Assembly (NCBI GenBank): GCA_910584975.1
Contig: CAJUEA010000001.1
Span: forward strand, 186,001 to 250,000
Reading direction: 5' to 3'
Length of the DNA: 64,000 nt
DNA from: an uncultured Christensenella sp.
Lineage (GTDB): Bacteria > Bacillota > Clostridia > Christensenellales > UBA3700
Position numbers and translations under genes: made by a program. Of this stretch, positions 46,106 through 55,027 are shown piece by piece; positions within the stretch are counted from its first letter, which is position 1; every line of letters starts with the position of its first letter. The notes beneath the pieces are model-generated. The model did no database searches. It was not told the DNA's origin and saw only the letters and a list, made by a program, of their open reading frames with translations.

Positions 46106-47065
46106 ATGCAGGTTCTAATAACTACTGCAATTGCTGTTGCAACAATGCTGGCATATGCAGTGCCGGGTTTTTTGACAATAAAATGTAAATTGATAAAACC
46201 GGAAAGTATATCTGCCTTTTCGGTTATGCTTATGTATGTTTGTCAACCTATGCTGACAATCACATCTTTTTTGAATGCAACTTTTTCTTTGAATTTCTTT
46301 TGGCAAATGGTTGTTGCATTTGTGCTTGCTGCAGTTTTGCAACTTGGAGTCATTTTGATTGCTTATGCTTGTTTGAAAAAGCAATACGAAAAAGATATTA
46401 AGTATCGCGTGGCAACAGTAGCAACTGCGTTTGGTAATTGTGGATTTATGGGAGTGCCACTTTTGCAAGCAATTATGCCTGAGGCTGTCAGGGGTAATGC
46501 AGTGGTATTGTCAGTTATGTTTTTGTTTGGATTGAACCTTATCGGTTGGACTTTTGCATCCTATCTTATCAGTGGAGACAAAAAGTTTATCAGTGCAAAA
46601 AAGGCTTTTATCAATCCTGCAATGCTAGGCTTAGTGATTGGCTTGCCACTTTTTATTTGTGGTGTCAAGCTTCCAACAGAAATTTATAGTTGTGTGGAAC
46701 TGCTTGGAAAAATGACAACTCCACTTTGTATGATAATTTTGGGTATGCGACTTGCCACCATAACTTTGAAGGAAATGTTTTGTTCGCCATTTCAATATGC
46801 CATTGTGGGAATAAAGCAACTTGCTATGCCAATGCTTGGAATGTTGCTTGTGTGGTTCATTCCGTTGGATTTTTATATTCGTCAAACGCTGTTTATTTTG
46901 GCTGCCACTCCTGTTGCAAGCATAACTTTAAACTTTGCAGAAATGCTTGGCAAAGGACAAAAAACTGCTGCAAATCTTGTTTTGCTTGGCACAATCCTCA
47001 GCCTTTTGACTCTGCCACTTATGGCTTTGATTATGAATGCTGTGCCTGATATATATGCAGGTTAA
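46106..47065 (+). CDS. AEC family permease
   Basis: 319 residues with about ten membrane segments. It matches the auxin efflux carrier-like bacterial family: YVCQPMLTITSF near the N-terminus and GNCGFMGVPLLQAI at the centre. Bacterial AEC proteins export or take up organic acids such as malate; the substrate here is unknown. An AGGAGGTGG site is present. The 296-base upstream gap holds the previous terminator and AT-rich DNA, with no clear promoter. Confidence 0.82.
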   Translation: MQVLITTAIAVATMLAYAVPGFLTIKCKLIKPESISAFSVMLMYVCQPMLTITSFLNATFSLNFFWQMVVAFVLAAVLQLGVILIAYACLKKQYEKDIKYRVATVATAFGNCGFMGVPLLQAIMPEAVRGNAVVLSVMFLFGLNLIGWTFASYLISGDKKFISAKKAFINPAMLGLVIGLPLFICGVKLPTEIYSCVELLGKMTTPLCMIILGMRLATITLKEMFCSPFQYAIVGIKQLAMPMLGMLLVWFIPLDFYIRQTLFILAATPVASITLNFAEMLGKGQKTAANLVLLGTILSLLTLPLMALIMNAVPDIYAG

Positions 47066-47210
47066 GTTCTACCATATCACAGATAATAATGTAAAATAAT
47101 AATTTTGCGAAAAATTTTGTCTATTTTGTGCATTATTTTAATGTTAAATAAATAATAAAGTAATAATTGTACATATTAAATTGTATATAAAGCTGTAAAT
47201 TACAGATGAT

Positions 47211-47240
47211 TTTTACAAAAAATTTAAATTTTTGGTAAAA
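47211..47240. repeat. 30-bp near-perfect palindrome
   Basis: Two 15-base arms (centre 47225/47226) with one mismatched pair; it opens TTTTACAAAAAATTT. It lies between the AEC gene and the next promoter. It may be a weak terminator or chance in AT-rich DNA. Confidence 0.35.
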
Positions 47241-47285
47241 TTTTCTTGCTAAACAAAAAAAATAAAAAAAATTTCTAAAAAAGTA

Positions 47286-47312
47286 TTGACATTTATTGAT
47301 AAGTGATATAAT
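47286..47312 (+). promoter_or_regulatory. Promoter of the acidic zinc-ribbon gene
   Basis: TTGACA (47286-47291), a short 15-base spacer, TATAAT (47307-47312) with extended TG at 47304-47305. Confidence 0.65.
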
Positions 47313-47345
47313 ATATTGCAATGAAGCATAACGAAGGGGGGTAAT

Positions 47346-47876
47346 ATGCCTAGATACAAAAAATGTCCTAGATGCGAACTGAACTATATTTTGGAAGAGG
47401 AAGATTATTGCGAAGTTTGCAAGGCTGAATTGAAAGGAATAGATACAAATATTGAGGATGAAGAGGAAGTTCTTTGCCCAAGGTGTAAGCAAAATTATGT
47501 TGAACCAGGCGAGAAATATTGCTCTGCATGCTTGCAAAAAATGCAAGGCGATTGGGATGAGGATGTGAAAGCCGAAGTGGAAGAGGATGAAGATTTGACA
47601 TCACTTTCTGAAATGGAAGAGCAAGAATGGGCTGACGACGAAATGGATTCCTTCGATGATGATGACGGCTTTGGCAATGAGGCAGACTTTATTGATATTG
47701 AAGACGACTTTGACGGAAAGGACGAGGAGTCTGAATATGAAGGTGAGGATGACTTTGAGGAAGACGAGCTAGAAAAAGACTTTGAAGAAGTTGAAAAATT
47801 GCAAGAGTTTGGCGACTTTGATGAGGACGAAGAGGATCTTGACGAAGATTTTTCTGACGACGCTGATAATTTGTAA
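47346..47876 (+). CDS. Double zinc-ribbon protein with long acidic tail
   Basis: 176 residues. There are two tandem ribbons: Cys7/10 with 22/25 and Cys44/47 with 59/62, both with CPRC first knuckles and similar spacing. From about residue 63 to the end the protein is dominated by Asp and Glu with scattered Phe/Leu, which suggests disorder and binding to a basic partner such as RNA polymerase, a ribosomal protein or nucleic-acid-binding proteins. GGGGGG-type site and own promoter. Function unknown. Confidence 0.75.
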   Translation: MPRYKKCPRCELNYILEEEDYCEVCKAELKGIDTNIEDEEEVLCPRCKQNYVEPGEKYCSACLQKMQGDWDEDVKAEVEEDEDLTSLSEMEEQEWADDEMDSFDDDDGFGNEADFIDIEDDFDGKDEESEYEGEDDFEEDELEKDFEEVEKLQEFGDFDEDEEDLDEDFSDDADNL

Positions 47877-47980
47877 TTTGATTGCAAATTTACTGCTTTT
47901 GATATAGAGCTTAATGCTATAAAATTTTAACTGCTTGTAAGGTTATTATATAAATTTGTTAATTAAAATTACTATAAAAC

Positions 47981-48013
47981 AAAAGAATGATTTCGCTTGA
48001 AATCATTCTTTTT
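47981..48013. terminator. Bidirectional terminator
   Basis: A 14-bp perfect stem (47981-47994 with 47999-48012), loop GCTT, with A-run and T-run flanks. It lies between the acidic protein gene and the TM2 gene, which converge. Confidence 0.9.
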
Positions 48014-48061
48014 GCTTGAATTAACGTTTTGATGCAAGTTTTACTTTATATTACAAATTTA

Positions 48062-48400
48062 TTAAAGAACATTGAAAATTTTCATTGCGTTCTTTTCTTT
48101 AGCACGCTTGTATGAAACAAAGATGTCAACAAGAGGCCAAATACCACAAGTAACCCAACCAAGCAAAAGTTTAGCAATGCCAAGACCTGTGTCGCCAATC
48201 ATAAATCTGTCTACACCAAATCCACCCAAGAAGATAGAAAACAACAAAATGTGTGTAGGGTTGTACAAATTCATTGCACAGATTGTGCTCATAACAGAGT
48301 CATCGCACTCTTCAAGTTTTTGCTTCAACAAAATAGTTTTGTCTTCAGGAATCTTGCCACTTAGGCTCATCAATAATTGATTAACATTCTCTTTAGTCAT
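48062..48400 (-). CDS. TM2 domain protein
   Basis: 112 residues. The second half is a TM2 domain: two membrane helices with FLGGFGVDRFMIGDTGLG and WPLVDIF between and after them. The N-terminal half is helical and charged. The start is ATG 48400 behind GGAGG on the minus strand. Bacterial TM2 proteins are small envelope proteins without a settled function. Confidence 0.8.
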   Translation of the reverse strand: MTKENVNQLLMSLSGKIPEDKTILLKQKLEECDDSVMSTICAMNLYNPTHILLFSIFLGGFGVDRFMIGDTGLGIAKLLLGWVTCGIWPLVDIFVSYKRAKEKNAMKIFNVL

Positions 48401-48546
48401 AAAAACCTCCAAAAAATACAATTTATATTTTTATCATACGATATGTATTATTATAAAGCATAAAATTTAACTTGTCAATACAATATGAATAATTTATACC
48501 ATTTTTTTTCAGTGTTTTGTATAATTGAAATAAGGGGATTGCCTTG

Positions 48547-48891
48547 ATGGCAAAGATAGGAGAAATGTTCAGATTAAAAGAATTACGAGAGGAAAATGGC
48601 CTAAAAAGAAGTGAGCTGGCAAGAGCATTGAATATTAATGCAGGAACAATAGCAAATTACGAAAACGAAATTCGTGAAGCACCTTATGAATATCTTGTGT
48701 TGTTTGCAAATTATTTTGATGTCAGCATTGATTACTTGCTTGGGAAGGAACCAAAAGAAGAAATTGCAAATCCTTTGTCAGGAGCCTTGACAAGCAATGA
48801 AAGACAACTGATTTGCTCTTACAGAATGTTGAATAACAAAGCAAAAGAAAGAGTAAGCGAGTATATTGGACTTTGGAAAAACAACAACTGA
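48547..48891 (+). CDS. XRE family transcriptional regulator
   Basis: 114 residues. A helix-turn-helix of the Xre/Cro type spans about residues 8-62 (LKRSELARALNINAGTIANYE, FDVSIDYLLGK), with a short helical C-terminus. AGGGG lies nine bases before ATG 48547; a TTG one codon earlier is possible. It is divergent from the TM2 gene, with 146 bases between the starts, and could control it or itself. Confidence 0.82.
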   Translation: MAKIGEMFRLKELREENGLKRSELARALNINAGTIANYENEIREAPYEYLVLFANYFDVSIDYLLGKEPKEEIANPLSGALTSNERQLICSYRMLNNKAKERVSEYIGLWKNNN

Positions 48892-48897
48892 TTTGAG

Positions 48898-48962
48898 GCG
48901 CGTTAAGTAAGCGCAGTCATATTTTGTCGCAACCTATTATTATTAATTTATCAATAGGTCGC
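48898..48962 (+). other. Two stem-loops after the XRE gene
   Basis: Stem A (48898-48914) pairs GCGC with GCGC. Stem B pairs GCAACCTATT (48929-48938) with AATAGGTCGC (48953-48962) with one mismatch. With the terminator at 48978 they make three hairpins in 120 bases, possibly a 3' UTR structure or a small RNA. Confidence 0.35.
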
Positions 48963-48977
48963 TATATTGTGCGAATA

Positions 48978-49010
48978 AAAAAAGCAAGCTTTGAAATAGC
49001 TTGCTTTTTT
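48978..49010. terminator. Terminator between XRE and DUF2752 genes
   Basis: AAAAAAGCAAGCT (48978-48990) pairs with 48998-49010, 7-base loop, A/T-rich on both sides. Confidence 0.85.
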
Positions 49011-49128
49011 GCTTTTGCCACTATATTTAAGAAAAGTTGAAAGAATTTGATTATCAATAATACGCTGTACGGAATAAAAAAATATTTTACTATTAATTTT
49101 ACTATTAAAATAAATTTTTATTAATATT

Positions 49129-49500
49129 TTATCGGAAAAAAGGTTGAGGATAAGTATATAAAATTGACTTGTCACGCACAAAATAAGTAACTATGAAAGC
49201 AATTCCTATTATCGCAATAATAATAAAAATTATATATTTTTTTGATGTTTTTTTCAATATAAGTCGTGAATGACATGAAAATAAAAAGGCGAATGGGAAA
49301 AGCCAAAAAAGTGGATGTATCTGCCAAGCTATTGCAAATTTACCTTGAAAAAAAGCTACAATTGCTCTTGTTATTCCGCAAAGTGGGCAAGGAATGTTGA
49401 ACAATGCAAAAAGAGGGCAAGGCACAAAGATAACAAAAAGTGCCAAAGCAGTAAGCATTACCATATGCATCAAAATAATTTTAATAATTTTCTTTTGCAT
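49129..49500 (-). CDS. DUF2752 membrane protein
   Basis: 123 residues with three hydrophobic segments. The family motif CPLCGITRA is at residues 38-46, with HPLFWLFPF after it. Function unknown. No strong ribosome binding site; ATG 49500 is preferred to an upstream TTG. Confidence 0.78.
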   Translation of the reverse strand: MQKKIIKIILMHMVMLTALALFVIFVPCPLFALFNIPCPLCGITRAIVAFFQGKFAIAWQIHPLFWLFPFAFLFSCHSRLILKKTSKKYIIFIIIAIIGIAFIVTYFVRDKSILYTYPQPFFR

Positions 49501-49611
49501 TTTCAACTTTATTTTGTTTTTTGAAATAAATAATCATACGATTTATTTTATTATATTTGTAAAAATCAAATTTGTCAACTCAAATTGTATGATTTTTGGT
49601 TGGCGAATTTG

Positions 49612-49698
49612 TCATTCTGAACATAATGGGGTTACCACTTGGATTGTTGAATATGTTATTCCGAGTTTATCAAGGAATTTCAGATTTGGCTTGTTGAG
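49612..49698 (+). repeat. Two tandem units of a degenerate dispersed repeat
   Basis: Unit 1 (49612-49653) begins TCATTCTGAAC and unit 2 (49656-49698) contains ATTCCGAGTTTATCAAGGAA and TTTGGCTTGTTGA. Unit 2 closely matches 42640-42684. They look like decayed copies of an intergenic repeat. Confidence 0.6.
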
Positions 49699-49737
49699 TG
49701 GAATAAAAGGTATCATTTTGGAAAGTTAAACAAAAAT

Positions 49738-49770
49738 AAACAAGCTGGGTGAAAACTTGGCTTGTTTTTT
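49738..49770 (+). terminator. Orphan terminator
   Basis: AAACAAGCTGGGT (49738-49750) pairs with 49755-49767 (with G-U pairs), loop GAAA, then TTTTTT. No plus-strand gene precedes it within 840 bases, so it may end an unannotated transcript. Confidence 0.7.
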
Positions 49771-49849
49771 GCTTAAAATCGCAAAAATTTTAGGGATTTT
49801 TATTCGCCAAAACAAATGTAAAAAAATGTAAAAAATTTGGCTAAAAATA

Positions 49850-49878
49850 TTGAATTTTTACACGCAATGTGGTATAAT
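49850..49878 (+). promoter_or_regulatory. Promoter of the TetR gene
   Basis: TTGAAT (49850-49855), 17 bases, TATAAT (49873-49878) with extended TG at 49870-49871. Confidence 0.78.
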
Positions 49879-49918
49879 ATTTACATTACAAATGATTTAA
49901 CTAAAACGGAGTGTTTTT

Positions 49919-50503
49919 ATGAGAGTTGACAGCAGACCAATTAAAACAAAAAAGAGTATTAAACAGGCACTTTTGGTATTGCTTAAGGAGAAAGATATCT
50001 CTAGTATTACCATAAGTGAACTTGCAAATTGTGCAAATGTAAGCAGAAAAACATTTTATTTGCATTACAAGGATATTTCTCAAATTTTGGAGGATATCAA
50101 AACTGATTTGCAAAATTTGTTTGATGACAGCGTAATGAAGGATAAACGAGTTGGATTTCGTGTGCGCACTTTAAATTTTATCAACAATATTGTGCAAAGG
50201 GTTAATGAAGAGGAAGATTATTATGCATTAATGGCAAGTTCAGATTATGCAAAAATTATCTTTAACCCTATTGAGGACAGATTGAAGGAAGAATTTTTGT
50301 ACGCATTGGATACAGAAACTAATCTTAAACAAGATGTAAAAGAATGTCTTATTGACTTTATGATTGGTGGTATTGTAAACAGCGTGTTAAAATGGGCGAA
50401 CAATCCTGATGGAATTTCTCCTGCAGAACAATCAAGAATTTTGTTTGAAATTATCAACAACAATGTTGCGTGCTATTTAAACAGCAACTTTAATGGATAT
50501 TGA
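49919..50503 (+). CDS. TetR/AcrR family regulator
   Basis: 194 residues. The N-terminal helix-turn-helix (KKSIKQALLVLLKEKDISSITI, ELANCANVSRKTFYLHYKDI) is complete. The C-terminal half resembles the clostridial TetR type with a helical ligand domain. The effector is unknown. The flavoprotein gene 300 bases downstream on the same strand is a possible target. Confidence 0.85.
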   Translation: MRVDSRPIKTKKSIKQALLVLLKEKDISSITISELANCANVSRKTFYLHYKDISQILEDIKTDLQNLFDDSVMKDKRVGFRVRTLNFINNIVQRVNEEEDYYALMASSDYAKIIFNPIEDRLKEEFLYALDTETNLKQDVKECLIDFMIGGIVNSVLKWANNPDGISPAEQSRILFEIINNNVACYLNSNFNGY

Positions 50504-50802
50504 TAAAATATTTTGTTTTTGAAAAATTTTCTTAAACAATAATTTGCTTTTACGATATTTTGATTAATTTTTGCTTGCGAGATTGACAATTGCAAAATAT
50601 TGTTTGAAATTTATATTTTAAGTTAAAATGCAAAATTGTAGTATTTTGATAAAATTATTGCTTTATTGTGGCAATAGTTTTATTTTAAGATTTTTTTGAA
50701 TACATTTTATTATCTAAAGTTGCAGCTAAAGTGTGGTGTAGACCTATTTTTTGCAGCAACGGAAGTAAATTCAAATTAAAAACAGCTTGGTTGGAGGGAT
50801 AT

Positions 50803-51402
50803 ATGAAAGTTTTGATGATTAATGGCAGTCCACACAAAAATGGTTCCACATACACTGCGCTTACCATTGTTGGTGAGGAGCTTAAAAAATATGGCGTTGA
50901 CTACGAAATTATGTGGGTTGGTGCAAAGCCTGTAAGTGGGTGCCTAGCGTGCAACACTTGCAAACAAACTGGCAAATGTGTGTTTGACGACATTGTCAAT
51001 AAATTTATGGAAAAAGGAAAGGATTGTGATGGTTTTGTTTTTGGTTCGCCTGTTTATTATGCAAGTGCATCAGGACAAATTACAAGCTTTTTGGACAGAT
51101 TGTTTATGGCTTACAGACAATCAATGAAATACAAGCCTGCTTTCAGCGTAGTTTGCCAAAGGCGTAGTGGTGCCACAAACACTTATGATCAAATTAACAA
51201 ATACATTGGTATCAGCAATATGATTCAAGTTCCATCAAAGTATTGGAATATGATGATTGGAAGAAATCCTGAAGAAGTTTTGAAGGATGAGGAAGGCATA
51301 CAGATTATGCAAAATCTTGCAAAAAATATGGCTTGGCTTATCAAAGTGCTTAAACTTGCAGATAATAATGGTATTGGCACGCCAGACGACCTTTTTTGTT
51401 GA
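50803..51402 (+). CDS. Flavodoxin-family iron-sulfur flavoprotein / FMN reductase
   Basis: 199 residues. MKVLMINGSPHKNGSTYTAL is the FMN phosphate loop, followed by the cysteine motif GCLACNTCKQTGKC typical of iron-sulfur flavoproteins and FGSPVYYASASGQ. It would act as an NAD(P)H-dependent electron carrier or reductase in an anaerobe. I start at ATG 50803 after GGAGGG. The 299-base upstream gap has no convincing promoter. Confidence 0.83.
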   Translation: MKVLMINGSPHKNGSTYTALTIVGEELKKYGVDYEIMWVGAKPVSGCLACNTCKQTGKCVFDDIVNKFMEKGKDCDGFVFGSPVYYASASGQITSFLDRLFMAYRQSMKYKPAFSVVCQRRSGATNTYDQINKYIGISNMIQVPSKYWNMMIGRNPEEVLKDEEGIQIMQNLAKNMAWLIKVLKLADNNGIGTPDDLFC

Positions 51403-51427
51403 CTTATCAAAGTCGCTATGCTAAAAT
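51399..51427 (+). promoter_or_regulatory. nadABC promoter
   Basis: TTGACT (51399-51404), 17 bases, TAAAAT (51422-51427) with extended TG at 51419-51420. The -35 overlaps the flavoprotein stop codon. Confidence 0.8.
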
Positions 51428-51456
51428 GTATACAATAAATTTATGGAGATAAACTG

Positions 51457-52362
51457 ATGGAAGAAATTTTTGAAAGAGTAGCACAGCTGAAGGCAGAAAA
51501 AAATGCCGTTATTCTTGCACATTATTATGTGAATGGGGATGTTCAGCAAGTTGCAGATTATATTGGCGATTCATACTATCTTAGCAAGGTGGCAACAACT
51601 CTTTCTGAAAAAGTAATTGTGTTTGCAGGTGTAAATTTTATGGCAGATAGTGCAAAGGTGCTTAACCCTGACAAAAAGGTCATTTTGCCTGACAGCACAG
51701 CTGATTGCCCTATGGCTCATATGGTTACCACAGCACAAATCAAAAAGGTGAGAGAGCTTTATGAGGATGTTGCAATTGTTTGTTATATCAATTCCACATT
51801 GGAGCTTAAGGCAGAAAGTGATGTTTGCGTTACAAGTGCAAATGCTGTGAAAGTTGTTAAGGCATTGCCAAACAAAAACATATTTTTCATACCAGATAAA
51901 AATCTTGCTCATTTTGTGGCAGAACAAATACCAGAAAAACATTTTATTTACAACGAGGGTTATTGCCCTGTGCACAACTATATGGCAGTGAAATATGTGG
52001 AAGAAATCAAGGAAAAATATCCTGATATAAAAATTCTTGCACATCCAGAATGCCCAAGACAAGTGCTTGCTCAAGCTGATTACATTGGCAGCACATCAGG
52101 CATTATTGATTTTGCAAAAGCAAGCAAGGATACAAAATTTTTGATTTGCACTGAAAATGGTGTGGGACATAAATTGCAACTGGACAACCCTGACAAAATG
52201 TTTATTTTTAATGATTTAAGTATTTGTCAAGATATGAAAAAAATTACTTTGCAAAGCGTGATTAAATCTTTGGAGAGCCTTGCTCCTGAAGTTGAAATTG
52301 ATTTGGAACTTAGCAAAAAAGCGCTTAAGCCATTGGAAAAAATGTTGGAACTTGCAAAATAA
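51457..52362 (+). CDS. nadA: Quinolinate synthase
   Basis: It condenses iminoaspartate with DHAP to quinolinate using a 4Fe-4S cluster (301 residues). AHYYVNGDVQQVADYIGDSYYLS, the conserved cysteines in SDVCVTSANA and HPECPRQV, and FLICTENGVGH are present. Own promoter and a GGAG site. First gene of nadABC. Confidence 0.95.
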   Translation: MEEIFERVAQLKAEKNAVILAHYYVNGDVQQVADYIGDSYYLSKVATTLSEKVIVFAGVNFMADSAKVLNPDKKVILPDSTADCPMAHMVTTAQIKKVRELYEDVAIVCYINSTLELKAESDVCVTSANAVKVVKALPNKNIFFIPDKNLAHFVAEQIPEKHFIYNEGYCPVHNYMAVKYVEEIKEKYPDIKILAHPECPRQVLAQADYIGSTSGIIDFAKASKDTKFLICTENGVGHKLQLDNPDKMFIFNDLSICQDMKKITLQSVIKSLESLAPEVEIDLELSKKALKPLEKMLELAK

Positions 52363-52410
52363 TTTTGGATAAATGTTAGCAAAAAAAACAAAAATTTTGC
52401 AAACAAACAA

Positions 52411-52426
52411 TCAAAAATCGATACTA
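52411..52426 (+). repeat. 16-base dispersed motif, copy 7
   Basis: Exact TCAAAAATCGATACTA in the nadA-nadB gap, sense strand. Confidence 0.8.
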
Positions 52427-52470
52427 TTTTAAACAAAACAACAGATTACTTAAAGATGAAGGATAACTGT

Positions 52471-53784
52471 ATGGATAATTTTTATGATGTCATTGTGGTG
52501 GGGACAGGTGTTGCAGGATTGTATACTTGCATTAAACTTTCAAAGGACAAAAAAGTGTTGCTACTTACAAAAGACGAAGTGCTGAATTGTGATTCTTATT
52601 TGGCACAAGGCGGCATTTGCACTTTGCTTGACGAGGCAGACTATAAGCCATATTTTGAAGACACAATGCGTGCAGGCAGATACGAAAATGATATGATTGC
52701 CGTGGATGATATGATAAGGCAGTCAAAGGAAATTATCAGCGATTTAATTGGTAAAGGTGTGGACTTTGACAAAAACGCTGATGGCAGTTTGAACTATACT
52801 AGAGAGGGCGGACATTCCACTTTTCGAATTTTGCACCATCAAGATGTTACAGGCAAGGAAATTACCTCTAAACTTTATGACAGAGTCAAGGAACTTGAAA
52901 ATGTTACAATCAAAGAATTTGCACTTGTGATGGATATTATCAAACAGGATAAAATTTGTTGTGGCGTAATTGTAAAAGAAAATCAAAAGGATCCAAAGCC
53001 AGTTTACGCGAGAGATGTTGTTTTTGCAACTGGTGGTTTGGGAGGTTTGTTTTTAAACTCTACAAACTTTGGGCATATTACGGGAGATTCCTTTGCAATT
53101 GCAATCAGAAATGGTGTGGAATTGAAAAACATAAATTACATTCAAATTCATCCTACTGTGCTTTTTTCAAAAGCAAAAGGTAGAAGATTTTTGATATCTG
53201 AGTCTGTAAGAGGCGAGGGTGCAAAGTTGCTTAACAAAAATGGCGAAAGATTTGTGAATGAATTGTTGCCAAGAGACATTGTTGCAGGAGCTATTTTGCA
53301 ACAAATGAAAAAAGATAACACAGAGCATGTTTGGTTGGATTTCAGCGATATTTCAAAAGATGAAATTTTGCATCATTTCCCTAATATATACAATAAATGC
53401 TTGGAAGAAGGCTTTGATGTCACAAAACAGCCAATTCCCGTTGTGCCAGCACAGCATTATTTGATGGGTGGAATTCGTGCTGATATTTGTGGGGTAACAT
53501 CACTTAAGCATTTGTATGCTGTTGGAGAAACTGCAAACAATGGAGTGCATGGCGCAAACAGATTGGCTAGCAACTCGCTGCTTGAAAGTTTGACTTTTGC
53601 AAAAAATTGTGCAAGAGTGATAAATTACGATAGCTGGTCGGTAGATATAAAGCAAGTTGACATTGACCTTGCAAAATATGCTGATGTTGAAAAATGGCAA
53701 TCTGAAAACAAAAAATTGGTGCTTGAAGAAATAAAAAAGAATGATGAGGTGTTTTATGATAAATGGTGTAACATTAAAGGCTAA
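52471..53784 (+). CDS. nadB: L-aspartate oxidase, short form
   Basis: It oxidises aspartate to iminoaspartate with FAD (437 residues). VIVVGTGVAGLYTC is the FAD-binding loop; SYLAQGGICTLL, REGGHSTFRILHHQD and QHYLMGGIRADICG are diagnostic. It is about 100 residues shorter than the E. coli enzyme, lacking much of the C-terminal helical domain, as in many clostridia. Fumarate would be the likely electron acceptor in an anaerobe. ATG 52471 follows AAGGA. Confidence 0.93.
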   Translation: MDNFYDVIVVGTGVAGLYTCIKLSKDKKVLLLTKDEVLNCDSYLAQGGICTLLDEADYKPYFEDTMRAGRYENDMIAVDDMIRQSKEIISDLIGKGVDFDKNADGSLNYTREGGHSTFRILHHQDVTGKEITSKLYDRVKELENVTIKEFALVMDIIKQDKICCGVIVKENQKDPKPVYARDVVFATGGLGGLFLNSTNFGHITGDSFAIAIRNGVELKNINYIQIHPTVLFSKAKGRRFLISESVRGEGAKLLNKNGERFVNELLPRDIVAGAILQQMKKDNTEHVWLDFSDISKDEILHHFPNIYNKCLEEGFDVTKQPIPVVPAQHYLMGGIRADICGVTSLKHLYAVGETANNGVHGANRLASNSLLESLTFAKNCARVINYDSWSVDIKQVDIDLAKYADVEKWQSENKKLVLEEIKKNDEVFYDKWCNIKG

Positions 53785-54613
53785 TGTGGATAAATATATT
53801 TTGTCTGCTTTGCAAGAGGACATAACTTCTGAGGATGTAACAACCAATGCAATTATGCCTTATGATATGATGGGCGAGGTGCAATTGATTGCAAAACAAG
53901 ATGGCATTTTGTGTGGTATTGATGTTTTCAAAAGATGTTTTACCATTGTGGATGAAGATGTTAAGTTTGACATCAAAAAAATTGATGGACAAACTATCAC
54001 AAAAGGCGAATTGTTGGGAACAATAACTGGTAATATCAGCGTTTTGTTGTCTTCTGAAAGAATTGCACTAAACTACTTGCAAAGAATGAGTGGCATTGCA
54101 ACTTTTACAAATGCGTGCGTAAAACAGTTGGAAGGATACAAAACAAAATTGCTTGACACAAGAAAAACTACACCAAATATGAGATTTTTTGAAAAGTACG
54201 CTGTAAAAATTGGTGGAGCATACAATCACAGATACAATCTTACTGATGGAGTGCTTATAAAAGACAATCACATTGGTGCTGCAGGAAGTGTGGCAAAAGC
54301 TATTGCAATGGCAAAAGAATATGCACCTTTTGTAAGAAAAATTGAGGTTGAAACGGAAAATCTTGATATGGTAAAACAGGCTGTTGAGGCAGGTGCCGAT
54401 ATCATTATGCTAGACAATATGGATAATTCGACAATGAAAAAAGCAGTTGAAATCATTGCTGGCAGAGCGGAAACAGAGTGCTCAGGCAATGTAACAAAAG
54501 AAAGACTAAAAGAAATTGCTGAAATTGGTGTGGATTATGTTTCAAGTGGTGCTTTGACTTATGGTGCACCATTGCTTGATTTATCTTTGAAAAATTTGCA
54601 CGCAATCAATTAA
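53756..54613 (+). CDS. nadC: Quinolinate phosphoribosyltransferase
   Basis: It converts quinolinate and PRPP to nicotinate mononucleotide (285 residues). ALQEDITSEDVTTNA, TRKTTPNMRFFEKYAVKIGG and EVETENLDMVKQAVEAGAD are family hallmarks. ATG 53756 after GAGGTG gives a 29-base overlap with nadB, so the pair is coupled. It completes de novo NAD synthesis together with a nadD elsewhere. Confidence 0.95.
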   Translation: MINGVTLKANVDKYILSALQEDITSEDVTTNAIMPYDMMGEVQLIAKQDGILCGIDVFKRCFTIVDEDVKFDIKKIDGQTITKGELLGTITGNISVLLSSERIALNYLQRMSGIATFTNACVKQLEGYKTKLLDTRKTTPNMRFFEKYAVKIGGAYNHRYNLTDGVLIKDNHIGAAGSVAKAIAMAKEYAPFVRKIEVETENLDMVKQAVEAGADIIMLDNMDNSTMKKAVEIIAGRAETECSGNVTKERLKEIAEIGVDYVSSGALTYGAPLLDLSLKNLHAIN

Positions 54614-54668
54614 TTTTAAATTGTAAAATTGTAACAAATTAAAAGTTTAATACATATAATAAAATAAC

Positions 54669-54725
54669 AAGCTAGGTGATATTATAGAGTTTATACTCGT
54701 GTGTAATAGCACTTAGCTTTTTATA
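54669..54725 (+). terminator. Long multi-tier terminator after nadABC
   Basis: The outer stem AAGCTAGGTG (54669-54678) pairs with 54710-54719. Inside are TATTA/TAATA and GAGT/ACTC around TTAT. A T-rich run follows. It is larger than an ordinary terminator and may carry another function. Confidence 0.7.
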
Positions 54726-55002
54726 TATTTAATTATAAAAAATCACCAAAATGTATTATTTTATCTTTATTTTGTCTTTTTGTAAATATTAGGTGTTTTA
54801 AAAAGTTATTTTTTCTAAATTGCTATTTGAATTATTTCAAATCTAATAATTATTCAATACTTGATTAATATCTATTAGATGAATAAGTAAATATTGATTT
54901 TGATATATCAAACAAAATGTATGAGGTTTGCCTAGCGTTTGAGACAAATAATAATGAATTATTTTGAAATTTTTTTGGAACAATTACATTTTCGGATTAA
55001 AG

Positions 55003-55027
55003 AAAGAGCTGATTGGTACAGCTCTTT
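55003..55027 (-). terminator. Terminator of the tmk-holB-ricT-trmN6 group
   Basis: AAAGAGCTG (55003-55011) pairs with 55019-55027. On the minus strand the stem is followed by a T-rich run. Confidence 0.7.

Larger units (their letters stand above)
49501..49918. other. Divergent gap between DUF2752 and TetR genes
   Basis: It contains the tandem repeat remnant, the orphan terminator, the TetR promoter and a pair of direct AAATGTAAAAA copies near 49815-49835. No protein-coding gene is convincing. Confidence 0.6.
54614..55027. other. Gap between nadC and trmN6 (convergent)
   Basis: It holds the long nadABC terminator and a second terminator for the minus-strand genes. Between them are about 270 very AT-rich bases with nothing recognised. 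Confidence 0.6.

Noticed and set aside
47495..47887. 130-codon serine-rich minus-strand frame
   Set aside because: It is the complement of the GAT/GAA-rich acidic tail; serine codons arise automatically.
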